DNA of 64,000 nt from Seriola aureovittata (taxonomy: Eukaryota > Chordata > Actinopteri > Carangiformes > Carangidae). Made by a program: the position numbers and the translations under genes. Positions 11,228-23,620 of the stretch are shown piece after piece; positions within the stretch are counted from its first letter, which is position 1; every line of letters begins with the position of its first letter. The notes below the pieces were generated by a model that ran no database searches, was not told the origin of the DNA, and was given only the letters and a program-made list of their open reading frames with translations. The stretch spans positions 22,591,001 through 22,655,000 of the forward strand of contig NC_079377.1 of assembly GCF_021018895.1 (NCBI RefSeq), given 5' to 3'.

Positions 11228-13090
11228 GCAATGTTACCACAGTGTATGAATCACATTTTTCTGTGATTATCTTCTTTTCAAAGTGACTGTCAAAGCTTTG
11301 ACACTTTGTGTGTGTGATTGCTTAGATTTTGAAGCCTGTCCACTTATTTCCAAACAAAACCATTCGCCCACATTGCCACATTAATATCACAATAGTTTTC
11401 AAGGCTTAATCCATCAACAGAAAATCAAACTAAACAAACATCACAGAATGTTTACAGAGACATAAACACGACTGTTTTAGATAAAAAAAATCAAAGTGTC
11501 CTGTGGAAACTTTCCCCTGAAAGTAACAAAAACAATGCTTCGACCAAAAAAACCATAATCTGCAGCATTTACATTACAATCGCTCAACAACCACAATTTT
11601 GTTGTTTGATGAAGCAAAAGAGGAAAAAGAAGAGATTTAGCTGTGGGCGCAAGCCAATCACATGTCCCTGTTTAGATGCAGCATAAGATTTTTGTCCCAT
11701 GTTTTGTGAAAGAGCAGAAGACTGTCCTAGTGAAAGAGCAGATCAAGCGTCCAGTAGATACATGTCTCAGAGGCTCAGAGGACAACACTATCATCACTCT
11801 TACCATTTCTCCATCTCTGTCTTTTGCTCATGTTTTTCTTACTTCCTGTGCTGTTCTGGCGCAGCTCATATTCTCACACCTACTGTTCAACCTTCATCTT
11901 GGCTGTGTACAGCCCAGTCGCTGCTGAGACAACCACAACAGAAAAACTGTTTTGTTCCTTACATTCCTTTCATCTCTTCTCACCCCTCAGTTTCTCTTCC
12001 TGTCTCCCCTAAACACACCTGTCTTTATTTTTCCCCGTTTGAGATTATTTTCTCCCCATCTCTCCAAGCACACGCAAGAACACACAAACAGGACTTGTTA
12101 ACACAGAGACAGACCCAGACTGATTGACTCAGCAGGCGAGGAGACAGGCTGCCAATAGGGATAGCTCAACACACAGCCTTGATTCCACACCTTAAAACAA
12201 AACGCACATATGTTACCCCAATTACCTTGGACAGGTTAGTGTAGCTCTGTGTGAAAATGAATGAGCTGGACACAAAAGAGGTGAGACTGATCGGTGACAG
12301 CTCAATGATGCTTGACTAAAGACCAGAATTCCACTTTAAAAGGACATTTACAAAAAGGGGGAACTCCACTGACAGACATTGTTGAATTAATCAGATTTTT
12401 AAAAAATCTTTATTTATCTATTATTCATTCAAACTGAGTGGATCACATTGTCTTTAATCAATGCTGACTGCCTATTGCTGGTATGACTTTATAACCTTTA
12501 AACAATAGGAAGAGATAATTTTTTTGTGCTATAAATACACAAATCCAGCTGCACAAATTAAACCATAAATACACCATTAATGGTAGCTTGATATGAAACT
12601 ATGTGGTCCGTAAGTTTGTTAGCACCTGCGATCTTCTTGTGTCATCATCTGTTTATCTGATCTTTCCCACAGCCCCTAAACACACCACAGCACACCAAAG
12701 AGTCAACACAGAGAATGGCCTTTACGGAAATGTTGTTTTTTAAACCAAATGAGATCAAGCATGTGTACGGCGTGGTGCTTTATGAGTGTTTTTAAAGATG
12801 TAAGAGTGCAGAAGAGGAAACAGTGCAGTCACTGCTCTGTGGCCAAGAGATTAGCTGCACCAGAGGGAGGGTGGTAATGTTTTAATGCTTCACTGGATAA
12901 CGCAATGTGTTTCTCCAACGACAGATATTAGTCCGCAGCATCTACACTGTGGTCGAATCAGGAAAAACTGCAATATACGCACTGGGTGCTTGAGGTTTTT
13001 TTTAACTACATGGGCTCAGAGATGTACATAAAAATCAATTTGTAAAAAACAAAAGACCAAAGCTTTCATGTGTCATTCTATGTTTGCTCC
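11228..13090. other. Unique sequence, no gene seen
   Basis: No supported exon or RNA gene. A pyrimidine-rich patch (about 11780-12070) gives frames up to 142 residues on the plus strand, with biased Ser/Leu/Phe composition and no domain. Confidence 0.5.
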
Positions 13091-13180
13091 ACACAACACA
13101 ACACAACACAACACAACACAACACAACACAACACAACACAACACAACACAACACAACACAACACAACACAACACAACACA
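13091..13180. repeat. (ACACA)18 pentanucleotide microsatellite
   Basis: Eighteen uninterrupted ACACA units occupy 90 bp. The period of 5 differs from the dinucleotide CA repeats elsewhere in the window. A 169-residue plus-strand frame that begins here starts with HNTTQ repeats from this array and has no recognisable domain. Confidence 0.97.
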
Positions 13181-14288
13181 TACCCTGTAAATGTTTAAGA
13201 ACTCGAACCAGAAATCTGTTGAAATTCTGCAGCAGTTTTAGGCCGAGACGTCTCCCTGATCAAAGACGGGCTTCTGCCTTGCAGCCATGTCTTATCGTAA
13301 CTTGGGATCTAGTTGCTGAAGCCTCTCGTTTCCTCCTGTTTTTTTTTTCTTCTCATGTACATGTTTCTTTGAAGAGAAATTTCCAGAGAGTGGACGTACA
13401 CTACAAAATATTGTGTAACAACAATAATACCTTGAGTAGTTTTTTTTCTTTTCTCTGTGATTATGAGTTGCTATCATGTACCTACTTCATTGCCGTTTTT
13501 CCCATGATCACAGTAAACAGCAGTCTCTGGGATAATGAAAATTTTATGAGTCTGAACATTTTTTGCTTTACCTCAGTGTTGCTGGGTGTTTGAGTGAAAG
13601 CCTTTGAAAGCCTAACGCAGAAACCAGTTTCTAAAAATGGAATTTCCACTGCTAGAAAATTTCACAACTCCAACACTGTGATCAAAGACACCCTATGGAG
13701 GCATAAATATTAATCTAAACGTTAATTAATCCCCTAAAAGTAAGGCAGGTATATACTAAAGACATGATTTGGATAGTTAACAGTAAATGTCTGATGACAG
13801 CTCGAAACAAAGTCCCCAGGTCTTTTTGAGATGCATTAATTCACATCATTATAAATCCAACTGCTTAACTTACATGCATTATTCCAATGGGCTTGGACAC
13901 TTTACTCTCAATGTAAAATGAATAAGTCTCTTCCAAACTTGGAAACAGACAGATCCAAGACTCTGATGTATGATACCTCCAGGCAGTTAAATTTAAATGC
14001 TAATGCCTTGAGTATAGAGCCAGCAGACTACAATCTAAACTGCCAGACCAACTGACTACCGGCTGCAATCCCCACTATGAGGTGACGAGCTGCAGGAGAA
14101 ATGTCCAGGGGAGAACAGAGGTGTGGGGTTTTGGAATTGAATATTTTTTTGGGTGGTTTCGGATGCAGCGAAAGTCTAATGACTAACAAAGGAGAAGGCT
14201 GTGAACAGAGAATCCGCTGCATTTCAGAACCAGCTGAGAAAAAGCAGGGCAGATGAAGCGAACGAGACATGCTGTCACTCTGCAAATA
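13181..14288. other. Unique sequence, no gene seen
   Basis: No repeat family or exon recognised. Short T runs occur at 13340-13349 and 13441-13448. Confidence 0.5.
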
Positions 14289-14350
14289 CCTGCAAGGTGC
14301 CCTTGAGCAAGGCATGTCCCTAGTCGAGCAAGGCGAGTCCCCAGCAGCCT
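14289..14350 (+). mobile_element. Fragment of a fish tRNA-type SINE (possible)
   Basis: The words AGGTGCCCTTGAGCAAGGCA (14295-14314) match a motif that recurs in fish SINE-like repeats, where the text continues towards cccaactgctc. Here the text after it is diverged. The same motif appears on the minus strand at 47740-47785. A frame of 91 residues crosses it by chance. Confidence 0.45.
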
Positions 14351-14860
14351 CAGTAGAGATGCTCAGTGGCCAACAAGAGGACGACAGGCAACCCTCAGGG
14401 CTGACTGACTACAAACATGTACCATCCTTCATCCCCTGCAAGGAATTACTGGATGTTCTCCGCCACCCTGCCTCTGAAAAATGTTATGAGGATGAAACTA
14501 TGTTTACATGGGGAATCTTTCAAAGTCCTGTCACAGGCACTTAGCATCAAACTTTACCATTCTTCATTTACCAGATATGACAGTCTAGATGAGAGGCATT
14601 TGAGTTGTTTTGGGAAGGAGCTTGATTATTTATTACTTATTACACATTGCACAAGCAATCACATTACTCAGTAGTAGAAGTAATTAGTTACATTACTTTC
14701 TGTTTTGCAGCCCAGCTCTCAGATCCACTTCCTTGGTGTTTCTTAAGCTTTTGTTGTGGCCTTCCTCAGTGGATGGAGTAGCTCTGTTGTCATAGAGATG
14801 CTTTACTTCTCATGAATTTCAGTATTGTGATAACAGGTGGTTGTATACTGGGGGAAGGGT
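14351..14860. other. Unique sequence, no gene seen
   Basis: Nothing recognisable. A stretch at 14670-14700 resembles the short 'AATTAGTTACATTACTTT' words common in fish repeats, but it is too short to assign. Confidence 0.4.
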
Positions 14861-15254
14861 AAGTGTTGATCCATAAGAAGATATATTTGTGGTTTTAAGA
14901 ACCCAAAACATTCTCAGCGTAGTTTTACATCTTCTCTCTGGAGCTCTAGCAACAACTTTTCTGAGTATAGCAGAAACCAAATCCTGCAAGGTTGAAATGT
15001 TTGAATAAAATCTTAAGATGGTGGGGCCAGGGGGGTGGGGCCTAGGGCATGGATGAGAGAGGTGACTGCTTTGTTGTGACATCACAAATTTACAGAAGTC
15101 GTGACTTCTCGTTTTAAGGCTCAGTTGCTGAATACAGGCTGTGTGCTTCTCTCTTTGGACTGAGTGATTTAAGAGTATTAATATAGAACCTAGAGCTGCT
15201 TTATATTTAAAAAAAAAGACGATGAAATCTACTTTTATACACTGAGACTTTTAA
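14861..15254 (+). mobile_element. TTAA-bounded MITE-like element, left end lost
   Basis: The body aligns with the elements at 40490 and 59734. It begins AAGTGTTGATCCATAAGAAG (14861) and includes TGTTGTGACATCACAAATTTA, written here only as positions 15072-15092. It also includes GTTTTAAGGCTCAG (15113-15126) and GTATTAATATAGAACC (15176-15191), and ends at GAGACTTTTAAAG with TTAA at 15251-15254. The terminal GGGACC of the right end is degraded to GAGACT. No open frame is credible. The copy is older or more decayed than the one at 59734. Confidence 0.8.
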
Positions 15255-15520
15255 AGTAAAGGTTTGGTAAGAGTGGGGTAACTCAGAAATATTTTTCAAA
15301 CTATATTTTCCACCTCTACTTACACATGCTGTTGAATATAGTAAGGTCACTTTTCATCAATCGCCACCTGTTTTGATGTCTGGCGGATTTGAGAAGAGAC
15401 AAGACAGCCACTAACCCTGAAAGGAAGCTGTATAGTCCTGATTAGTGTGAGTAACACGAGAAACAAACATAGAAGGACATTCATCAGGATTTGTGAACTT
15501 TTCTTACTGTCTAAGTCATT

Positions 15521-15640
15521 AAAGTAAAGTAAACTTTATTCTCCCTGAGGGGAGTTTTTTGCACAATGTTACAGTCCGTTGCTTTACATAAAAATATAGA
15601 AACATCATCGAAACATAAGTAGCATTTGACATGATGCTAG
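15521..15640 (-). mobile_element. Possible retroposon 3' tail, minus orientation
   Basis: AAAGTAAAGTAAACTTTATT followed by CTCCCTGAGGGGAGTTTTTTGCACAATGTTACAG has the look of the reversed 3' end of fish LINE/SINE families. There, a short A/T-rich tandem tail abuts an 'ATTTCCCC..GGGG' stem. The body cannot be traced further. Family and limits are uncertain. Confidence 0.4.
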
Positions 15641-15864
15641 ACAGTTGCTTCACATAATCATTATCAGCTTCTCACCACCTCTCCCTGACTCTCTGTTGCT
15701 GTCTCTTTTTCTCACATTTTCGAAGACATTCCTCTGTAACCAGGGTGTTGAGCAGGACAGACACTGTCCTTTACAATCTGTCTCGCTGCCATTTCTCCCT
15801 CTGTCCCTGTCCTCTGTGTTCTTGTCAGACACCTCACTCTTTTTCTCTTTGTCCCATGGCATAA

Positions 15865-15870
<6 letters not shown>
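15641..15870. other. Pyrimidine-rich sequence, no gene seen
   Basis: CTCT-rich plus strand between the retroposon tail and the AT repeat. No exon signal. Confidence 0.4.
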
Positions 15871-15917
<47 letters not shown>

Positions 15918-15939
15918 CACACACAGTATATACACACAG
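15871..15939. repeat. (AT)21 microsatellite with a CA-like flank
   Basis: Pure AT alternation runs from 15871 to 15912. It is followed by ACATACACACACAG and a second TATATACACACAG. It is self-complementary and can form a cruciform. The Ile-Tyr frames across it are artefacts. Confidence 0.96.
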
Positions 15940-16592
15940 TGCAATTCATCAGATTATTTGTTTTCTATACATTATTACACCACTCGTCCTTTGTGTGAAT
16001 TGTCATATGAAGCTCTTTGCTCTGACATTTCAATGGAAACGTAGCGAAAGCAAACGCAGTTTATTTACTGTAGCATGTTGAGTCTGTTGCATGAGGTAAA
16101 GGGTCATTACACAGTTTTAAAATGCAACAACAGGCTTTGTTCAGCCACTGGGGGTAAATATACAAACTTGACACGATGCCAATTCATCAAACAAACAGTT
16201 GTTAATGCTTTTGTGTGGGTTCATTGTTTACTGATTTGAATATCCCAATCTATATATATTTTACATTTTGATGGATATATTTCGATCATTGCGATCCCTC
16301 CTGTTGATAATCCAGGTGATGTTTTGGATTGCTGTCACACTTTGTTTCGTCTCTTAAGAAGAAACGAGGGGAGGGGGAAACATTGCAAAACGGGAGAAAG
16401 AAGGTGAGGTGGAGGAGTGTAGAGAGTCGTGTAAAGGAAGAAGAAGTGCAGGAATTTCGACAGAGAAGAGGAAAGGAAGATAGAATACAGGGGAGAAGCA
16501 GATAAAAGTGGAAGAAGAGAATTTTCTGCCGGTGTTGAGAGGTGGTTCCTGTTCAAAATGGGGGTTGCCTACTAATGATTGAGTGTGCGCAC

Positions 16593-16594
<2 letters not shown>
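15940..16594. other. Unique sequence then purine-rich tract
   Basis: 15940-16340 is unique AT-rich sequence with no gene. 16345-16520 is a purine-rich tract (GAGGGGAGGGGGAAA, GAAGAAGAAG). It yields Leu/Pro/Ser-rich minus-strand frames that I reject. Confidence 0.5.

Positions 16595-16636
<42 letters not shown>
16595..16636. repeat. (GT)21 microsatellite
   Basis: Uninterrupted GT run after GCGCACCC. It ends in TTTGATG. Confidence 0.96.
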
Positions 16637-16639
<3 letters not shown>

Positions 16640-16906
16640 ATGTGCACCTGAGGCAATGCTAAGTAAGTTGGGGGAGCAACTGCTGCAGCTTCTCATGATT
16701 TAAAGTACAGCACACACAGTCGCACACTTACAAACACACATGTTGGTAATTCTGACTTCTGTTTAATCATTTTGGTTCGTTATGCCTGTGTAAATATTTC
16801 TGCATAAAGCTATTGACTTAGCAGCACCTTTCAATGTTGGTTTGCCTGTGGCGCTACGTTTTCTCTTTTGTTAAGCAGCCTGCATTCCTCAGATATGCGT
16901 CTGCAT

Positions 16907-16908
<2 letters not shown>

Positions 16909-16962
<54 letters not shown>

Positions 16963-16969
16963 TGTGTGT
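16909..16969. repeat. (GT)n microsatellite
   Basis: About 25 GT units with a TTT interruption near 16960, then GTGTGTATATGTG. Confidence 0.95.
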
Positions 16970-18157
16970 ATATGTGTATTTTGGCATGTTTGTCATACAT
17001 GATATGTTGTTTACATGGACTGACAGACACAAATGATGTTTTCACGATGCTCTTAATATTGATTTAGAAAGCATTTTAGCCTTTGGGATGGTTTATCAAT
17101 AAGATTATGGTTGGTATGTGTGTGTGCATAAGTATATTTATTTAAAACTGGCTTTCAAACAAAACGTCCTCCTCCCAGTTGCTGGCTGCCTTGGCAGTAA
17201 ATGAATAGATGTGTGCTGTTTTTCCACTACACTTACCAGAGATCACCTGTCAATCAAACAGTGTCGGCAACGTCTTTTTCTCCGTATTATTCCAAACAAA
17301 TGATTGTTGCTGCTCGTTGAAATGTAGCACGCATCTCTTCTTTGCCAAAGAAGGCCATGTGTGATAGTTGTTTACATTCAAACTCAATTCCCAATAGCCA
17401 CCAACCTCATGCTTATGCTTCAGAAATCTGAGAAAAACTACAATTTATACCTTTTTTATGGAAATTCAGTTTCATGGTAAATGAAACATTGGATCTGGTT
17501 TATGCACATGAGAAGCTGATTCAGTAACTCACTGGGGAGGGATGCATCAGATTCAAGAGTTAACTTTCATTATAGTCAGTCAGTAACAGTGAGAAACAAA
17601 GTAAACACATGTTACTTGATGCATAATTTACTATATACATGTCTGAACATCAGTAGTGCAGTTTGCTCATTTGTGACAGGCACCATAATGAAATCAGGAA
17701 GTGTATCTACAACTTTCTACAGCTTCCCAACGGACTGTTTTTCCTAGATGGAAAAGTTTAACTTTGGAGCAAGCCTTGTTTGAGCTGAAATTGAGTTAGC
17801 CCTGAGCAGACCGCTACAGAAAGAGAGGAAGAAAATCTCATGTCCAGCTATGTCTTTGAGTTGAGATCACCTTGAGGAATGCACATCCTGAAACACACTC
17901 CAGAAAGTAGCCCAGCAGCCGTTCAGAGCTGTACACACACTCCTCTGATAAGAAGACGCCCCTCCGTAAAGGTCCCACATGGCTGTTAACATGTAAGAAA
18001 ACAGCACTCTTATCTTGCAGCACTGCTAATGCATGGATGAAGGTCAATGCTGCTATTAGGAGGTTGTAGTCATACTGAGCCAGTTTTATCTCATTTGATA
18101 AGGATGAGAGTGAGCACTTGTGCACACTTGACCGTGTGCACATATGTGCATCTTGGA

Positions 18158-18159
<2 letters not shown>
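16970..18159. other. Unique sequence, no gene seen
   Basis: No exon, RNA gene or mobile element recognised on either strand. Confidence 0.45.

Positions 18160-18214
<55 letters not shown>
18160..18214. repeat. (AC)27 microsatellite
   Basis: Uninterrupted AC run from 18160 to 18214, followed by AGCGCCCGCACGCAAACGC. Confidence 0.96.
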
Positions 18215-18215
<1 letters not shown>

Positions 18216-18289
18216 GCGCCCGCACGCAAACGCTTAAAACACACAGGCTTCCTGCAATAATAGCATGCTTTATTCATGTGCTGTTTAAC

Positions 18290-18480
18290 ATGTATGAAGA
18301 GGAAGGCACAGCAGGGGAAGTGGGGAAATGAGTCAGCGAAGCAGAGAGTAAAAGAATGAAAATGTAAAAATAAAAGCAATGTGAGGAAGAGGAGGGGGAG
18401 AGAAAAGAGCAGAGTGGGAGGACAGGATGGGAAAATGAGAGTAGTGGATGAGGAGTGGGTAGCAGAGAGAAGCAAAAGAG
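18290..18480. repeat. Purine-rich tract
   Basis: A and G predominate (GAGGAAGAGGAGGGGGAGAG), with no fixed period. It lies between a CA and a TG microsatellite. Confidence 0.7.
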
Positions 18481-18515
18481 GGGTTAAGGCTGCAGTGGTA
18501 ATAGTATTGAATACC

Positions 18516-18517
18516 TG

Positions 18518-18564
<47 letters not shown>
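18516..18564. repeat. (TG)n microsatellite
   Basis: TG run with one GC substitution near 18523, ending in TTAAAACC. Together with the CA tract at 18160 it forms a pair of complementary tracts 350 bp apart. Confidence 0.95.
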
Positions 18565-18566
<2 letters not shown>

Positions 18567-18601
18567 AAACCACTTGTGAAGGTGTGATTCTGGCTCTCAT
18601 G

Positions 18602-18622
18602 TTTTTTTTTTTTTTTTTTTTT
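18602..18622. repeat. (T)21 homopolymer
   Basis: Twenty-one consecutive T after CATG. It could be the A tail of a minus-strand retroposon, but no body was recognised next to it. Confidence 0.9.
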
Positions 18623-18952
18623 ACTCATTTATGTGTGTTTGTACAAATAGTAGCTCTAGAGTGTGCCGATACAAGATCCCTGTCACACACACTTACTCCC
18701 TCACACACCATTCAACAAGGTGAGAAGTATGATCAAGGCCTGCGCTCATTCGCATTCCCATTTGAAGAGTTGTACTCTGTTTGCATGTGTGTGCCAACTG
18801 GTGAAAAGTTTCCAGAAAACAGTGTTTATGCCACACACATTTAATCCTGTCATAGAAAATTTAGCAATGAAGATAAATACGCTCCAATTAGGGCTGCGTA
18901 CTGAAATGTATTTTTAATGGCACCAGCTGAGATGCCTCAAAACTACCAAATG

Positions 18953-18978
18953 CAAAAAAATAAATAAATAAATAAAAA
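18953..18978. repeat. (AAAT)n short tandem repeat
   Basis: Five AAAT units after an A run. A possible retroposon tail without a recognisable body. Confidence 0.85.
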
Positions 18979-21319
18979 TGCAGTGTCACAAGTGATAAAT
19001 CTTGTGTTGATCTTCTGAGGAATTCTTGGTTTTAAGAGTTAAAATCGTAGATTTTCTATTCACCCTTGCTGACATTCATAATCTTTAATGAGATATTAGA
19101 AATATTTTATGACTTTACCTTTTGTTCTTTTCCCCTCTTGTCAGTTTCTTTCACTATATTCCAGCGTCTCATATGATAATTCTGTCTTCTCGCTGTAGTA
19201 TTGCTCTATAGCACCACTCTAACTTCTGTTTCTCCGTTTCTCTATCGTTGTCTGTTGCGTCTTAATTATTTAGGCTATTTGTTACAGACTGTGTTTGTCT
19301 TCCAGGCAGAAAATGATTCTTGATCTCAGCAGGAAGGAAAGGAAGCAAGAACATTTCTAACAAATGAAAGTGAACAGTATATGTTCTCACTTCAGCCAGG
19401 AGATGTGATATTTGTATAAGAGGCCAAATATCTTAAAGGTTTGATTGTTTGCAGTGTGTCAGCGATGTCGTTGTACAGGACTAACTGTGGAACCAGCTGT
19501 GGAAAGAAAGTAAAATAAGCTTCACGAGCCATGACACTGGTTAATGTGATGTATAGTTTAGTTGGATCATGCTCATCCACCTGCAGAGAAGAGAGATTAC
19601 CCATAATGCCCAGTGCATTGGGGTTGGCTTCAGAAATGCTATAAGAGTTACACCACCAACTGAAAGAGTTTCTGAAACTTATTTAAGATAAAATGTGTTG
19701 AACATTTGTCACATATTGATCAATGCAACAGCCAGTAGCCTAACACAACAAAAAAACAAGGAGCAAAGGCAGTTGTAGCATTAGAAAGCAGAATTTAACT
19801 GCACAACAGCTGCTGGCAGAGACAACAAGGTGAGTAACACCTGCATTTTGTTATCCATGTTGCTTTCACCACTTCTAGTCGAGGCTCATAAGACTCGGTC
19901 AGGGAGCGACCGTGGGTCTCTGAGTGAGCAGTTTTGCTGCCAGGTGTAAACGTAGCAACAGAGATGCGTTTGAAAACTGAAATGTAGTAGTGTGGATGTA
20001 ACCTGAGACTGTCCTCATAAAAGAAGGAGCCCATAGGTTAATCTGTGCAAACTTTTTTTCATCATACTTTAAGGAAGTTTGTAGGTTTTCATTATGTGAA
20101 AAAGCTGCAGTTACAAGCCTACAAACACACACATAGGTTTATAGGTTATTATATTCCTCACAGCCATCACTTCCATCCCAAAACAAATAACATGGTCTAG
20201 AAACAATATGGTGATTGCTCAGACAAAATGTGAACAGAATTCAGAAGTAGACTTTTAGCCAAACCCACTTTCCTACGAACAATATCAATTAATATATGCT
20301 AAGAGAAACACTAATATATATTACAACTCACAAACTCAGCACAGACAGCCAGAGTGCCTTATTATCATATAGTCCAATTTACAGATGCATATGAACACAC
20401 ACACACATATACACCTCCACACTGCTTTCATATGCCACATTGCTATAATCAATACCCATACAAACACACAACCCAAGCACTCAAGGACCATAGAAAAGTT
20501 AATTACCCTGCTCCTTCTAAATGGGCCTGCGTGGAACACTAACACTGTGTAGCCACACTAAAGCTAAATGAAAACATCCCCGCTAAGTAAACAAAGAAGG
20601 CATAACATTAACAGGACACAACAAATCCCAGAACTAAATACATCTGTGGTTTCCATCGGGGGGGAAACCCAGACATGATTTATCCTGCTGTGCAGAACAA
20701 AGCAGAGTCAGCTGAGGTCACGTTTGTCTTTTAATTCTGAGTAAACAGACTGTTTACTTAAAGAAAACACACACACACAGACAGTTCATCATCTGTCTGC
20801 AGTATAGTCTCTGTTTCAGCAGCAGCATGTGTGATGATGATGATCAGTAGTGATGATATTCAGTTACCTGGCCTTGCTCTATGACTTTTGCTAAATGCAA
20901 AATATGCTCAGTTTCTCTTTCCGAAAGACGGGGCCATGAACCTCATGTTTGTCTGTTCAAACAGGGTGTTAGTACAAACCTCCTGCTCTTTACTGCTCAA
21001 ACACCTCAGGATACACTGTACATGGAAATAATCTTACTGTAAAACTTTTTTTTTTTTACTTTTCGTCTGAGCCTCCCAGAATGTCCTCCCACACTCTCAC
21101 ACACCCAGACACTCACATCCATGTAACAAAAAAAACAAAACAAAAAAAACCCCACAAAAAAATGTGTACACAAACACATAATGACTTCAGAGGTACAAGA
21201 GCCCTCTCACACACTTTGCCCTCCCCTCTATGAGTGTGTGGGAGGGAAAACCTTTTAGTAATACTACTCCTTGTCAAGAGGCAGCACTCTGATAATAGTA
21301 CGTGTATGTGAGTTTACAA
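18979..21319. other. Unique sequence, no gene seen
   Basis: No exon with credible splice sites, RNA gene or element recognised. A strong-looking donor word AACAAG|GTGAGTA (19829) has at most about 27 open codons upstream and no clear acceptor. T and A runs lie at 21047-21058 and 21128-21161. Confidence 0.45.
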
Positions 21320-21328
21320 GTGTGTGTG

Positions 21329-21359
<31 letters not shown>
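21320..21359. repeat. (TG)n microsatellite
   Basis: TG run with one TTT break near 21343. Confidence 0.95.
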
Positions 21360-21474
21360 ACCTGTGTGTATCTTTTATTCATGTGATTAGATGCTGAGAT
21401 GCAACACCTGGCAGTGCGTTCATGTGAAAATACAAGTATTTCTAAGTTGTGTTTGATGTGTTTTTGTGTTTTCA

Positions 21475-21478
<4 letters not shown>

Positions 21479-21545
<67 letters not shown>
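21479..21545. repeat. (TG)33 microsatellite
   Basis: Uninterrupted TG run, ending in TTTGGGTGGGGGGCG, a G-rich flank. Confidence 0.97.
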
Positions 21546-21548
<3 letters not shown>

Positions 21549-21625
21549 GGTGGGGGGCGATGGGTATCTGCCCTTGCTTTAATTGTAGCTTGTGTGCTGT
21601 CAGCATTGGTCAAGTGGTCCTCTCA

Positions 21626-21687
21626 GCTAAATGACTTAGCTGGCTCGAGCAGCAGCGGCGTAGCATGCATAACTATCACTCTATTAG
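21626..21687 (+). promoter_or_regulatory. Duplicated regulatory-like element, copy A
   Basis: This segment aligns with 22978-23021. Both begin GCTAAATGA, carry AGCTGG, and end in TATCACTCTATTAG. Over the last 36 columns 29 positions match. Copy A has about 18 extra bases (CTT and a CTCGAGCAG-like insert) in the middle. It is not low-complexity and not coding. A GA-rich tract follows at 21715-21790. Direct evidence is only the similarity. A regulatory role is inference. Confidence 0.45.
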
Positions 21688-22977
21688 CCCCATATAAACA
21701 CAATGATTACTATAATAGAGACAGAGTGAGGGGGAGGCAGGGAGATGATGGAGGCTGAGCGGAGAAGGGGAGGGGGACACAGGAAGAAACAGAGTGGCAT
21801 AAAACAGGATGGATCCATGGTACACATCCTCTTCATACATCACATCACCACTCCCACATTGAGTCTGTTTTATACATGATCATTAAATTTTGAGGACATT
21901 TTGGGGCCTTGACTATTTTACCACGGACACCAGCAGTGTAATTGTGGCAGGTGGGATTAGCAGCCACAGCACGAGGACACATCAGAACAAAAGTCTGGTC
22001 TCCTGAAATCTTGCAAAAATATTTTTAGGATGTAAAATACGAGCTATGTAATCCATGCACATTTTTGTTTCTGCTAGGCTCATCTTTTTGTCTTTGCAGA
22101 GTCATTTTCAGGATAAGCATGAACATTTCTCTCGGCTTTAAATTATTTTAACTTAATTCATATTCATATCATATTAATTTGGCCAGTGCTTAGTATATTG
22201 TTGCTTTAAGTCAAAATTATTTCACACTTTCTTCTTACGATCTAGTACACATGCAATAAGACATGCAGTCTTGCTTAATTCAATATACACAGGGTTTGCT
22301 ACAACAGTTCAGATACAGTTAGAGGTTCAGTAACCAACAAAAGCAGTTCTCTGCCTCTGAGATGAAAATGTTTGACTTTTTTTTTTTTTTTATGGTATGT
22401 TTTTGCTTTGTTATCTTGTAGTTGGCCACTTGTGGCTCACCCAGACCACTATCACATGTTCTTTCTCCACACTATCAGTCAGACTAGTCCTCAGCTAACG
22501 CAGGGGGATTTGTTTTGCAAGCCTCATATTCAGATAACAGCAAGACAGCACAGGAAATTAAGAGATGGAGAAAATAAATTCTACAGTGTCTGAAGGAAGG
22601 ACGGCGCTCTTTTTGATGCCCTTTCTTTGGCAGCTTGCAGAAAGCAATACTTGCAGATGATGTGAACAAACCTTTTAAGAGAAGGGCTGTGGACATTTAG
22701 TGTTTTTTTTTTTTTGTGTGTTATTGTCGTTCTGGATCTACACCGATAAACGACATTTGAACCTTACTTGGAACATGAACAAATGAAAAATACATTTGCA
22801 AGATGCGTGAGAAGTCTTCACCAACTCCAGGTCAGCAGTCCAGCAAGACTCGCAGAGTGCAACTAATACATGGATGCTTCAAATGATTCAAAAGAAGGAT
22901 AGAAAGAGAGCAGCTTCGTCTCACAGTAACCGGCTGCAAATGATGCTACGAGCAGCACACCCTCTATGCTAAATGAG
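21688..22977. other. Sequence between the duplicated elements, no gene seen
   Basis: GA-rich at 21715-21790, then AT-rich unique sequence with a T run at 22377-22391 and another at 22704-22715. No exon recognised. Confidence 0.45.
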
Positions 22978-23021
22978 CTGGAGTGGCAGCTACGCAGCCT
23001 GAATAGATATCACTCTATTAG
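22978..23021 (+). promoter_or_regulatory. Duplicated regulatory-like element, copy B
   Basis: Compact copy of the element at 21626-21687, in the same orientation 1.35 kb downstream. It reads GCTAAATGAGCTGG, then GGCAGCTACGCAGCCTGAAT and ends TATCACTCTATTAG. The surrounding sequence (22925-23060) is non-repetitive. The two copies are more alike than their flanks. Confidence 0.45.
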
Positions 23022-23577
23022 AGGAATGGAAGAGCAGGGATTACCAGGACACTCCCTGTTCCCCACTGAAAGGCTGTAAAAGACAGAATATGTTTAATAA
23101 ATTCTATATTTCTTTATGTAACCTAACTGTCCATATGGCTGATGTCCATGTCTGTGGACTAACAACATTTCCTGCCTTTGCGTTTGAGTCGAACAAAAGG
23201 CTTGAAATTGTCAATGTAATGAGTTTTAGTGTGAGATAAGTTCAAAGTGAAAGGAAAGGTGGAAGAAATTGGAAAGAAACAGGAGAAATGATTTATAATA
23301 AAGAGTTTAATGTTAACACAGGAAATAAGAATCAGACAAATATTGGAGTTTTTTCATTGGAGCACAGTAACTGATATGTGACAAACACAAATAAATGCAC
23401 AAGCATGGATATTAACATAAATATCCTCGTAGCTAAAACACAGGATTTGAGGTAATTCCCAAGATTATCATATTTATCTCATCTTAATCTTCAAGTAGGA
23501 GTTTGGAGCACTTTCTACTTTTCTGAGGAGAACTGTGTGTTTGTGGGAAGACATGTGGCATTGCCCTGAGGGTGCTT
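23022..23577. other. Unique AT-rich sequence, no gene seen
   Basis: Nothing recognised on either strand. Confidence 0.45.
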
Positions 23578-23620
23578 ACACACACACAAACACACACACA
23601 CACATACATACACACACATT
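23578..23620. repeat. Interrupted CA microsatellite
   Basis: CA runs broken by CAAA and CATACATA words. Confidence 0.9.

Noticed and set aside
12265..12330. Short ORF beginning MNELDTKEV
   Set aside because: Only 20 codons with no conservation or transcript evidence. Such ORFs are expected by chance.
13084..13593. 169-residue plus-strand open frame
   Set aside because: It starts in the ACACA array and continues through T-rich sequence. It has no recognisable domain and its length is explained by the repeat.
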